Shown in pieces: positions 1 to 9,463 of a stretch of 24,295 nucleotides of DNA. The notes below the pieces were generated by a model. The model saw only the letters and a list, made by a program, of their open reading frames with translations. It was not told where the DNA came from and searched no databases. The stretch comes from Plantago elongata (Eukaryota > Streptophyta > Magnoliopsida > Lamiales > Plantaginaceae), in NCBI GenBank assembly GCA_036897095.1, contig JAYMSP010002435.1, positions 1 through 24,295 on the forward strand, read 5' to 3'. How positions within the stretch are numbered: position 1 is the stretch's first letter; every line of letters begins with the position of its first letter. Both the position numbers and the translations under genes were made by a program.

Positions 1-226
1 TACAATTCGACTCGGACTGATTTGTCGTGTTCTTGGACTGTTGGTTGTCGTGATTGATGGAGGTGATGATGTGCGAAGTTTTCGGTAACCTTAGCTTGGA
101 TTCGGAGTGGATTTGATGGAGTTTTGAAGCTGGAGGTTGCGTAGGGACTAAGTTGTGGTGAGGAAGGGAGAAGATGTGAAAGGAAGAAGAAGATGAATAT
201 TAATTCGATAAGGTCTTGTTTGGTTT
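1..226 (-). other. Possible 5' end of a leftward gene with a transit-peptide-like frame (partial)
   Basis: Reading leftward from about 226 to the window edge, one frame stays open for about 75 codons. Its composition is serine/proline-rich, then basic, and includes the stretch SSFKTPSNPLRIQAKVTENF. This resembles a chloroplast transit peptide followed by the start of a mature protein. No ATG occurs anywhere in the frame. If it is coding, the start must lie in an upstream exon; a pyrimidine-rich tract ending CAACTTAG at about 155-165 could be the acceptor. Otherwise the stretch may be only a CT-rich 5' untranslated leader. A TATA-like TTTATAAATAATAAAAG lies just upstream at about 352-368 on the minus strand. 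I do not recognise the protein, and most of it would be outside the window. Confidence 0.3.
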
Positions 227-452
227 GTCAGTTTTACAAAATATGATTTAAGCTGGTCAACTCTCTCTCCTGTTTTGGACTCAAACGTAATTGTTAGACA
301 AAGAGGGACCAATCTGAGAACCGGACCTTTTGGAGGGGAGCAGTATGATATAAGCCCTTTTATTATTTATAAAGAATCTATTCGCTACTAGGTAAAATAA
401 AAATACTTTTGCATATCAGATCACAAAACTCTTTCAAAGTAATCTTTGTGGA

Positions 453-965
453 CTAATTAAGACAACAACAGTGTTGGCCTGTTCCTAGTGAATTTGGGAT
501 ACATATTCCCGTCGAATAAGTTGGTTCACTACACATTTTAATACATTCTAGCCTTGTATTGCATGGCCCTTTATATCACAATCACTGCTTCCAGATTTGA
601 CTTCAAACCCTGAAGAGGTATGCACATACAAAAAAAAAAAAAGGAAAAAAAAGTGAAAAAAAATTACTTTGGTGTTGATAATCAAAGCAAGGTACTATAA
701 ATGCTAAATCGACGTGCTATGTAATTATATTCGACTTATATTCTTGGGCATAAAGTTAAAGTACTATTTTTATTTTAATGTAACTAGCTATGAAATGGTG
801 GAAAAACATGTTTATGCCATTGTTTTTATTTTAAATCAACAATATAGCTTTACATTCATCTAAAACTTGGAACAAAATATTGTCACGAAGAATATCAATG
901 GAGTGAGATAGCATGACACTTGAGAGAATAAGAAGGAATGCTAGACAAAACTTGAATGGCACCAT
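453..965 (-). pseudogene. Defensin-like (DEFL/LCR) secreted cysteine-rich peptide, left copy, decayed
   Basis: This is a two-exon layout typical of plant defensin-like genes. Exon 1 (about 867-965) starts at an ATG and encodes a signal peptide, MVPFKFCLAFLLILSSVMLS, followed by about 13 residues. It ends at a GT donor. A 257-bp intron ends in CTCTTCAG. Exon 2 (about 453-609) encodes a cysteine-rich tail with C-x5-C-x3-C-x9-C spacing and a final CCC just before the stop. The CxxxC and CxC spacings fit the cysteine-stabilised alpha-beta fold of plant defensin-like peptides, which are secreted and act in defence or in reproductive signalling. A TATATAAA box lies 50 bp upstream of the ATG. The reading frame does not hold across the whole gene, so I treat it as a decayed copy; a functional variant splice is less likely. 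Its sister copy lies in opposite orientation at 1670-2165. Confidence 0.55.
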
Positions 966-1014
966 ATTGTTTAATATTTTGAAGAAGTTATGATATGAAT
1001 GTTTTGGGCAAGGA

Positions 1015-1022
1015 TTTATATA
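1015..1022 (-). promoter_or_regulatory. TATA box of the left defensin-like copy
   Basis: TATATAAA on the minus strand, 50 bp upstream of the exon-1 ATG at 965. It is positionally matched by the box of the mirror copy at 1615-1622. Confidence 0.5.
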
Positions 1023-1614
1023 AAAAAAGTTGGTGAACAAGGTTCGCTTAAATGAGGAGTGGGGGTTATTTGGGACTATAACAAAAATGGTGTGAATTAA
1101 GGCATCCATTACAAAACCAATAATTGTATGTTTACGTTAATGTGCTAATGAAATGTTTAACATGTGTTTTTTATTATTGCACATTGATGGAATAAAATGG
1201 TATTAACGTTTTTTTCCCTTCTCTTTTAGGGGTAAATATTTTAAGGAAAGATTATGTGGAGTCTCAAAATATTAAAGTTAAATAAAATGATGAACATTAA
1301 ATGGATTATGAATTTTTTACATAATTAATATGTGTGGACATTTACTTGAAATATACCAGTTATGTAAACAATTTATAATTCATTTCATTGTCTATCATTT
1401 TATTTAATTTAATATTTGGAGTATTCATATATTTTTTTTCAACATAAAAAGTTTTCCCTAAAGAGAAAGAAAAACAACCTTCATAACTACATATTTTATT
1501 CTATCAATGAGCAATAATAAAAAAAACATATCAATCATTTCATTAGCACCTTAACGGAAACACAATTAATGGATTCACACCATTTTTTTGTTACAGTCCC
1601 AAATAACTCTTTTC

Positions 1615-1622
1615 TATATAAA
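1615..1622 (+). promoter_or_regulatory. TATA box of the right defensin-like copy
   Basis: TATATAAA on the plus strand, 48 bp upstream of the exon-1 start position at 1670. The box and the following sequence up to CAAAACATTC are shared with the mirror copy. The two promoters therefore face away from each other around the palindrome centre. Confidence 0.5.
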
Positions 1623-1669
1623 TCGTTGTCCAAAACATTCACATCATAACTTCTTCAAAATAGTCAACC

Positions 1670-2165
1670 ATGTGGCGTCATTCAAGCTTTGTTTAGCGTT
1701 CCTTCTTGTTCTCTCAAGTGTCATGCTCTCCCACTCTGTGGTTATTCTTCATGACAATCTTTTATTCTAACTTTTAGATGAATGGAAAGCTATACTGTTG
1801 ATTTCGAATAAAATCAATGAAATAAACATGTTTGTCACCATTTCATAGATGATTACATAACAAAATGGTAATTTAATTTTATGGCCAAGAATATAAATCG
1901 AATATAACTACATAGCATGTCGATTTAGAATTTAGTACATTTTTTAATCAATACCAAAATATTTTCTTCACTTATTGTTTGATATATTATTTTTCTTTGT
2001 GCATATTTCTTCAGGGGTTGAACAAGCAACAATGATCGTCATTTTAAAGGGCCATGCAATACAAGGCTAGACTGCATTAAAGTGTGTAGTGAACCAACTT
2101 ATTCGACGGGCATATGTATCCTAAATCCACAAGGGACATGCCAGCACTATTGTTATATTAATTAG
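1670..2165 (+). pseudogene. Defensin-like (DEFL/LCR) peptide, right copy, decayed
   Basis: This is the mirror copy of the gene at 453-965 and carries the same parts: a hydrophobic signal-peptide exon (about 1670-1770, containing LCLAFLLVLSSVMLSHS), an intron ending in TTTCTTCAG at 2014, and a cysteine-rich second exon ending at 2165. The tail again shows C-x5-C-x3-C-x9-C and further cysteines near the stop. Exon 2 protein is well conserved with the left copy (for example CSEPTYSTGIC is identical), more than the flanking and intron DNA, which suggests the peptide was under selection before decay. The upstream frame looks broken in more than one place, so it is probably non-functional. A TATATAAA box sits 48 bp before the start position. 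Confidence 0.55.
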
Positions 2166-2268
2166 CCTAAAAAAATTACTTTAAAAGACTTTTGTGAGGT
2201 GATATTTAAGAGTATTTTTGTTTTGCTTAGTAGTGAATAGGTTCTTTATAAATAATAAAGCTTGAGTT

Positions 2269-2534
2269 ATTCTTGTTAGTTTATAAAGTAACTATATAAT
2301 GATATAAATATTCATAAACCTCTACAAATATAATCAAAACAAGACACTTAAGAGAGATGGCGCACCAGAGCCTTAATAAGAGTCTGGTGGTGGGGGTGGT
2401 TGAATAACTTATTGTAAATTTAAACTTATATGAAGGAGGTGGTCGATTACACACCCTTAGCACCCAACATCAAGAAGGTAGCATTTAAATTTTTAGTTAA
2501 CTAACCTGATAAGTATGTTCATATATTATATTTA
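2269..2534. other. Spacer between palindrome and transposon
   Basis: AT-rich sequence with no supported gene. A short GT-rich stretch (GGTGGTGGGGGTGG at about 2387-2400) is the only compositional feature seen. Confidence 0.5.
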
Positions 2535-2802
2535 GAACCAATTTTTATTTTACACTAAAATATTTTGGGCCACTTTAATTTTACACAACAATCTTATTTT
2601 ATTTTTTTTGGAATCGACACTAAAACATTTATCAATATTTTGACCTCTGACACCGGTTAGACGGCTGTTAAATCTCCGTTAGTCGTACTTTCAAATTACA
2701 CCAAAACCTTTGCAGAAATTTACATTCGTTATCGAAACCTTTGCAAAAACTTGCACTCGCTACCTGAACCTTTTTCTAAAATGAAAATTTACATATAATA
2801 TG

Positions 2803-2850
<48 letters not shown>

Positions 2851-3644
2851 TTAATTGAAGTTTTGATTTTAAGCGGGTTAAAGGTCAAGGATGAGTCATG
2901 ATTAATCTTCCCCCCTATTTGTGAATATCGCTTTTTCTTTCAGGTTTGGTACATGCATGGTGGATATATAGTTTTTTTTTTTAATTCTTAACAAATATTA
3001 TAGATTGGTGATAATTGTAACTTGATTGTTATTTAAAATCTCCAATAACATAAAATTTGAGACTATTATTTATGACATGATAGTTTTTTTATTGGTTGTT
3101 GTACATTTCTTTGAACTTTGATGCACAAATATGTTTTAGAGGCTCTATTATTTGTCAAAATTACTTTTTTATTTTTTAGTAACAAAAAATGTACTTGGAA
3201 TTTAATTTGGACTTACTAGCTACATCTTTGACTAGTCCATTTATGATAAACATGATCAACGGATGTTACTATACATGCTAACTTACATGTGTGTCACAAA
3301 CATAAAGAATGTATATGCCCAAACTGAAAGAAAAAACAAACTCATCATTAATTGAAAATAATCATATAAAATATCATGAAAACTTAAAAAATATTATGAA
3401 CTTTTTCGTTCTAGGAAAAAAAAATCGACAGCAAGTGCAATTTTTTGCAAAAATTTCAGTAACAAGTGTAAATTTCTGCAAAGGTTTTTGTGTAATTTGA
3501 AAATACAACTAACGGAGACTTAACAGTCGTCTAACCTTTGTGTTAGGTTAAAATTTTAACAAAGGTTCTAGTGTTGACTCCAAAAAAGTTGTGATAAAAA
3601 ATCAAAGTAGCCTAAAAGATTTTAGTGTAAAATAAAATTAATTC
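2535..3644. mobile_element. Non-autonomous Mutator-like (MULE) element with long TIRs and 9-bp TSD
   Basis: The 1110-bp element is bounded by perfect 9-bp direct repeats TTATATTTA at 2526-2534 and 3645-3653, the usual Mutator-superfamily target duplication. Its ends are long imperfect terminal inverted repeats of about 250 bp (2535 to about 2790, and about 3395-3644), both reading inward from GAAYYAATTTT and TATTTTACACTAAAAT. Each end carries subterminal repeats of the form AAACCTTTGCARAAAYTTRCA. The interior (about 2800-3390) contains an ATT microsatellite and AT-rich DNA with no transposase-like frame. Movement would have needed a transposase supplied elsewhere. The ends have diverged clearly from each other, so the insertion is not fresh, yet the target duplication is still perfect. 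Confidence 0.88.
2803..2846. repeat. (ATT)n microsatellite
   Basis: About fourteen uninterrupted ATT units, located inside the Mutator-like element just internal to its left inverted repeat. Likely length-polymorphic. Confidence 0.95.
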
Positions 3645-3653
3645 TTATATTTA

Positions 3654-4379
3654 ACAAATCAGCTAATTAATTTATAAAATGTATTAAAATAAATTAACTT
3701 ATCAGCTATCATATCATCTTGTTTAATTAATGACCAACTTAGTTTTTGGAAAAAGAAAAAAGAATATTCATGTGGTATTAATGGATGAAAATAAATCATC
3801 AAAACTAAAAAATTAATGAAATGAGAGATTTTTATATTGATTTGATTAATTAAAATGTATATAGTTATGTGAAACGGTGCGTGAGTTATTTATTAACTCA
3901 TATATGTCTTGTTTGGAGTGTTTTTGTGTTGCTATGTTAGCAATAAAAATATCTCTGGAAATTGATCGAAGCTCTCTAAATATCGTGATGGTTGAACATT
4001 AGATTGAATAGGCAATTGTGCGGTAGATCTGGAGCCGTTTGGGATATACCAATAAAAGAACTGGAATTCTGAAGGAGAAATAAAATGACAGTGGATTTTG
4101 GGACAACTATTCACTAACGCAGAATAAAGCCCATCATCTTCCTGAGATGGAAGCAGGAAAAGAAAAATCAGAGGTTGAAGTTGAATCTTAAATTATTATT
4201 ACTACTAACATTTATGAAAAGGAATACATATAAATCACTATCAGGCTTAAATTAGTTCTACCATGGATTTCTATGACTAAGTTTTAGCTGCTACAAGGAA
4301 GAATAGCCAAACCAGTAATGGCCTAATATTACAGAGATGCAGCAGCACATATCTGGAATGTCTGTCTACTCCTAATAAC
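3654..4379. other. Intergenic DNA and 3' flank of the CXC gene
   Basis: From about 3654 to 3930 there is AT-rich sequence in which I see nothing. About 4150-4379 is the likely 3' untranslated region of the leftward CXC gene, following its stop codon at 4380-4382. Between them, 3932-4141 holds a short open frame on the minus strand, listed separately. Confidence 0.5.
3932..4141 (-). other. Orphan terminal-exon-like open frame
   Basis: A strong acceptor-like tract (TTTTCCTGCTTCCATCTCAG on the minus strand) is followed at 4141 by an open frame of 69 codons to a stop at 3932. It begins EDDGLYSALVNSC and contains FQFFYWYIPNGSRS. It could be a leftover or alternative last exon lying downstream of the CXC gene, a fragment of an unrelated gene, or chance. 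I do not recognise the sequence and it has no start codon of its own. Confidence 0.18.
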
Positions 4380-7300
4380 TTATAAATCTGTTTCAGTTTT
4401 TGTTCTTACATCCCCATTTTCGGGATGTTTGCTCATCTTCAGATGGTTCACATTATGGACAACACTGCCAGATTGACTAATCACAGTAGCCATCCTGTGT
4501 GGAGGAAGAACATTTGTTCTGGGAACACCATTACCCATTAACTGTTGTTGAGTTCTCAAACTTGAAGCACCATTGCTGGCAGAATCCCTTCCATTGGCTG
4601 GCTCTGGTCGTGCCATAGAAGCGTGTTCTGTTTCTGTAGGGAAAAGAAGTGTCGTATTAACTTCCATAAGATAATTTTGCCCTTAAATCCGGAAAACCAA
4701 GAAATTATTCATAAAAAGGATGAATACTAATATACTCAGACTTAATTTGCCCTTTGAGGAAGGAGCAGCCACGACAACATTATTCAGATTTGACAAACAT
4801 TTTCTTTTTGAAGTGGCAAAGGTGACTCGAACCCCCAATATGACAAACATTAATTTTGTTCTCCAACAACATTAATAAATGAATGAAAAAGATTGGTTTA
4901 CATACTAAATCTAATATTCTAATCCAATCTTTGAAGATCTTAAGACAGCCTGAATCATTATATATGAAGGACAAGAACCAGATCTGGGGTAGTTAGGACT
5001 TAGGAGGTTTGAGACTTTGAGTGGCACTAGAGTAGAACAACTTCTTTTATGGATTTCTAAAGGCAATTTAACACATGTAAAAAGAACAAAGAAGCTACAG
5101 AACTTCTTGTTCTTGTTGGTTATTTAAGCTACTGCTCTTGCTGGAAGGAATAGGTGATTCCCGGTTATGCTTAATGAATGAGAATTTCCTCAAAGATAAT
5201 AAACATAGAAATAATAGCAGTAAGATGCCAAGTGGAGACTATGAAATTTACCTTTTATTTCTCCTAAAGTGATGAGCCTGTTGAGACAATCTCGAAACTT
5301 TGTTAAGATAATTCTTTCTTGCTCTGCATAGGTCTCAGTGGGTCCTTGCTCTTGGGGCACTTGAGACTTACTGTCAGTTGGTAATCCATTAATGGAACCA
5401 GCAGTAGAGAACATAGTATCTTGTTCGTCGCACAATAAAGCTAATGTGCTGGGAGACATTGGCCTGCCTTTTGATATATCAGCTCCATCTGAAGCAGAAT
5501 CATCAGCTTTGGTCTTCTCAGTCGGGTTCTCCGGTAAAACATCGCTACTCGGAGCTTTGTCATCTGCAGAGTGCTTCTGGCTTGGAAACTGCTCTTCAGT
5601 TGATGGTGGCGCTACTGAAGTATCTCTGGAATCTTCTGCTCGCTTTTCTGCCGCATTTTCCTCCTCTGAAAACCAATACAAGTTACAGGTTAGTTAATTA
5701 TTGAACCGAAATTTGAACTAATATTCCTTCTCTCTTTATATTTTCATGCTGCATTCTTTTATAAATTCAATAATCTCGGACTCAACAAGCAATGGAACCA
5801 CCTCTTCGTTTCCTTTTCATTTTTATTTAGTTTAATTTATGAATTAATGTACCTTTTTCATTATTCCCAAAGGAATAAATTACCATTTGCCATCTGAAGT
5901 TATTAGCCGACACGGCATCAAGTTAACCATACAGTCTAAAGGATTTAAGAGCAATCTGAATACTAGTTATGAAACAGCAAGAATATTCTATGCAAATTAA
6001 TGCACAAAACACCAGGGGCACAGATATGGCTGGAGAAACTTCACAAAAGCCACCCATACCTGCAAGTAACTTAGCAGCTTCTCCTGAATATACAATCAGA
6101 ACCGAGCAGAGTTCCTTCAGGTCCTGCGGCTGAATGATGTCCGCTAAAAGAGACCTTTACACATATTGCACTGTTTAGTTTTCTGAAGAATTCAATAAAG
6201 CCATTCTCAATAGAAAAGGTATTTACCTATATGTTAACTTTGAAGGGCCCAAGGCTGAAATATTACCAGGGCGACCACCAGGAGCTACAGTCGACGAAGA
6301 GGAAGGGGCAGAGGTTTTATTTTGATTGTCCTGTTGACAGAGAAATTTGTGCCATCAGATACGTAGTATAAGAAGTACAAGTGTAAACTGAAAGAGAGTT
6401 AACTTGATCGGTCAAATAGCCAGTGTTAAGTGTTGAAACTTGCAAAAATATTTCACACTTCCAGTTGTTCCCATCAGTCAACCACTATATGCAATTATTC
6501 AGTAAAACATAAGTTCTTGACTTCCCAACGATATAGAGGTGGTAAAAAGGCTTACACTTAAGTCAGTAAACCATGACTAAATAAATTATCTCCATGTACA
6601 CAATTTGTTTCATTTTTGGATAGCTACATGTTACAGTCATACAGTGTTTACTGATTTAAGAAAATAAACAGGTCAAAAAGTAAGGCACTCTACAACTTTC
6701 ATGAAAACATAATAGTAAAATGAATCATGCCATGTCATACATGTCTTACAGATGAATATCATGTCATACTCGCGAGCTAGGGCGGAGAAATGATTTATGA
6801 TTATTGGGCGAGCAATTCGAAGTATATAAAGGTGGTTTGGTTGGGTTGGGTAGGGTAATGAGTTTCCACATATCAAGGACGACAATCTTCGAAATTCTAT
6901 TTTTATATATTTATGGATAAATATGATAATATTTCAGAAATATAATGCTAAGAATCTGAAAGAAAAAGTTTTTCTAATATTCTAAACAATATGTTCATTT
7001 TCTTTCTATCAGTTACAAGAAAGAAATACAACAACATTCCAAAAGAATTAAAAAAAAAACTTGGATTTTCAAGTTTTCTAGTTAAAAGAGTACGGACCCT
7101 TATCTTTTGATTCTCATAATCATAGTAAAACAGGAACTCGAATAAATATTTAAGTATTACATGCAATAGGAAAAGTAGAAGTCTACAAGAAAGGATAATA
7201 AAGTAAAGGAAAAGTTAAAATAAATACATACCAATTGCAAATGTCCCATCCTCATAATAGGGTCTTTTGCAGTTGATCCAAAGAATATTTCCTGTGATTT

Positions 7301-9463
7301 TCGTTTCTTATTCAATGGAGGAGATCCATAACCCGATGACCCAATAGCTCCGGTAATTGCAGCATTGGCGGCTTGCTGGATAAATGCGATATTGTGTGCA
7401 TTGTCTCCATGAAATAAAGCCTGCCTTTCTTCACTTCCTTCGTAATTTTTGCAGTCCATACATTTACAGTTTTCAGAACAGAGAATATTGGCTTGAAAAC
7501 ATTCACAATACTTTTTAAGGCATCCAGATTTTTTGCAATGACATCCTTTGTTATGCTTTGCAGCAATTATAATCTCGCCCGGCTCCTCCTAAATAAATAT
7601 CGAAACAATATTTACCTATTTTATTATTTAACAAATTAAGATAGAAAAACTTAAATATTTAATTATTTAACAAATATCGAAACAATATTTACTTATTTTA
7701 TTATTTAACAAATTAAGATAGAAAAAATTAAATATTTAATTATTTAACAGGTATGTAAGAAAAGCAATAGGAGCATAATACACTTTTTTTTCAATAATCA
7801 TGTTAATTATATGCAAGATTATAAATTTCAAACAAATTTTATTTACGTTATTAAATAATAAAATTACCCTGCTATCGCGAGCTCCATGTGGGCTACTAGC
7901 AATTTTTGGCCTAAAAGCATGAGGATTACGCTCTAAAGTAGCCTCGACCGCTTCTCGTCGAGCAGGTTCATTTTCAACATTGTTATGACAATTCACACAA
8001 TTGCATCCATCACAATATATTCCAGATGCGAAGCATTCACAATACCTATAAAAAATAAAAAAAATATTAAGTAATATTAGTTATAGTTATCAAAAGTTTA
8101 AGTTTATAATGATTAAGCATATTGCACCATATAAGTGAAAAAAATAGTTAGTATTTACTTACAACTTCAAACACCGTGAATGTTTACAATTACACTGTTT
8201 TTGCTTCTTTGGGGTCCCTTCTTTTACTTCTCCAACACTTGACCTGGGCCTTGCTTTTGGCGATTCAGGTTTCCTGAGGAAGTTAAAAGTTTAATTGAAG
8301 AATACATTGCATCATAGTATCAAGATGAAAAAGATCTTAAGTTTCAAGTTTTAATAACATGAAACTTCAACCATATGCATTAATGTAGAGTATGCAAACA
8401 AGGCAACAATGTCATACATAAAGAAAATATGATATCATTATGATTGTCTTTGCAAACAAACAAAGTAAATCTAGTAATCTACTAATATGGAAGTGATTCA
8501 TCAACTGAACTGCCAAGCGTCAAAACTAATTAAGTTCTTCAATGATCCCAACTACTTACATAATAATGTCACAATTCAAATGCTAAAAAGTTACAAATAC
8601 AGATAAGTACTATCATTAAATTTGATCTTTGATACTTATACATAATCCAAACAAAGAAATAATTCTCATCCACACTCTGTGAAGCCCACAAATTTTGTCT
8701 AGTTCAAGAAAAGTAAGTTCTAGGGAAAAACCAGTAAAAATAACCATGTTGGCTTGTCCTAGTATTTAACTCCTATTGTTTCAAGCAAGCAATATTACAA
8801 CTTACAAACCTAATTTTGAAAAATAGACAACCATTGTCAATCAAAGAAAGCAATTTTTTGAATTTCTAGTGAATATTGAAACTTTCATAGCATAAGCATA
8901 AGCAATCTGACAGAACTACAAGGGTTTCCATTTCACACTCCACTGAGTTCAGTTCACAGAGCTGCAAAAATCCTAACCTCCTGTGAAGATCCAGTAATGC
9001 CAAACTTTTCAAAATGTCCATCAATTACCAAGATCAGAACTTGACAACAAACATCAAAAACAGAAGAAGAAAAAAACTAATCTTCTGCACCATTTCAGCT
9101 CAGCTCACTAGCTAAAATCCAATATTTTCCAATCAAAGTGAATAATCATTAATTAGCAAACGAAGATAAAACTCACACAAGAGGTCGAATCGAAGGCGGT
9201 TGTGGAGGCTGCTGCATCCCCATAAACATCAAATTAGGCGGCTTAATCGGCTGGTTCGGGAGCTGAGCTGGCGGCTTGGGTAGCTCGGGCTGGTGGTCAG
9301 CCGTGGAGGCGCCAGCAGTCGTTAATCCAGTAAAATCCAGCTGCCTGACTAGCTTCCTCACAGGAATATCCGCCGCCGCCGCCGACGGAGAGGAAGAAAC
9401 CTCCGATTGCTCCTGAGGCGGCTGGCTTTTTGGAGGGAAATCACCTCCCTCAGTTTGCTCCAT
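4380..9463 (-). CDS. TCX5: TSO1/tesmin-like CXC-domain DNA-binding protein (TCX5/6 class)
   Basis: Eight coding exons on the minus strand: 9463-9177, 8273-8163, 8045-7868, 7588-7232, 6330-6227, 6154-6060, 5665-5252 and 4633-4380. All introns are GT..AG and the phase is kept throughout, giving 599 residues. Residues 34-45 hold the conserved [10 protein letters not shown] motif. The first cysteine-rich CXC repeat is residues 123-152 (C-x-C-x4-C-x4-C-x-C-x6-C-x2-C-x-C-x2-C), then the linker [10 protein letters not shown] at 172-181 and the second CXC repeat at 208-238. The C-terminal region carries [19 protein letters not shown]. The tandem CXC module binds TTYRAA-type DNA. Arabidopsis TCX5/6 are known DREAM-complex members that repress cell-cycle and DNA-methylation genes. 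Length and exon content match the TCX5/6 subclass (about 580-600 residues) rather than the longer TSO1/SOL proteins; the choice between TCX5 and TCX6 is not certain. The start is the first ATG, preceded by a CT-rich leader. The protein looks intact. Confidence 0.95.
4802..4840 (-). mobile_element. 5'-truncated SINE tail in the last intron of the CXC gene
   Basis: A 39-bp insert lies between two perfect 11-bp direct repeats TGACAAACATT (4791-4801 and 4841-4851). On the minus strand it reads GGGGGTTCGAGTCACC, then TTTGCCACTT and an A-rich end. GGTTCGAGTC matches the tRNA B-box found in plant tRNA-derived SINEs. The A-rich 3' end and the target duplication fit a short, 5'-truncated retrotransposed copy. 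It lies wholly inside intron 7 (4634-5251). Confidence 0.6.
7595..7748. repeat. 77-bp tandem duplication in intron 3 of the CXC gene
   Basis: Two head-to-tail copies, 7595-7671 and 7672-7748, both start AAATATCGAAACAATATTTAC and differ at only about two positions. The duplication lies in the intron between exons 3 and 4 (7589-7867). It begins a few bases from the exon-4 acceptor, so the polypyrimidine/branch region is duplicated as well. Confidence 0.9.

Larger units (their letters stand above)
349..2268. repeat. Large imperfect palindrome (inverted duplication) of a defensin-like gene region
   Basis: The left arm (about 349-1325) and the right arm (about 1363-2268) are recognisable reverse complements over nearly their full length, with a loop of only about 37 bp. 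Easily seen matching blocks are the outer ends (TTATTATTTATAAAGAA), GTCGAATAAGTTGGTTCACTAC, GCCTTGTATTGCATGGCCCTTTA, the signal-peptide exons, and the inner ends (TTATGTAAACAATTTATAAT against its complement at 1302-1325). The arms have drifted by substitutions and small indels, so the duplication is not very recent. No target-site duplication or transposon-like termini were seen, so this looks like an inverted segmental duplication rather than a mobile element. Confidence 0.85.

Noticed and set aside
831-1109. 92-residue minus-strand frame starting with a Met at 1109
   Set aside because: The signal peptide starts at the internal Met at 965, and the TATA box lies between 1022 and 1015. The first 48 codons are promoter and leader, and the end reads into the intron.
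349-2268. Interpretation of the palindrome as a foldback transposon
   Set aside because: No flanking target duplication was found, and the arms consist of complete gene units with promoters rather than transposon termini.
3309-3500. 63-residue plus-strand frame
   Set aside because: It spans the junction between the interior and right inverted end of the Mutator-like element; there is no domain and the composition is that of AT-rich repeat.
5392-5704. Two plus-strand open frames overlapping exon 7 of the CXC gene
   Set aside because: They lie antisense to a well-supported coding exon with correct splice sites and conserved content. Their own sequences show no domain.
6673-7166. Two minus-strand frames in intron 4 of the CXC gene
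   Set aside because: They lie between confirmed splice sites (7231 donor side, 6331 acceptor side), are AT-rich, and match no family.
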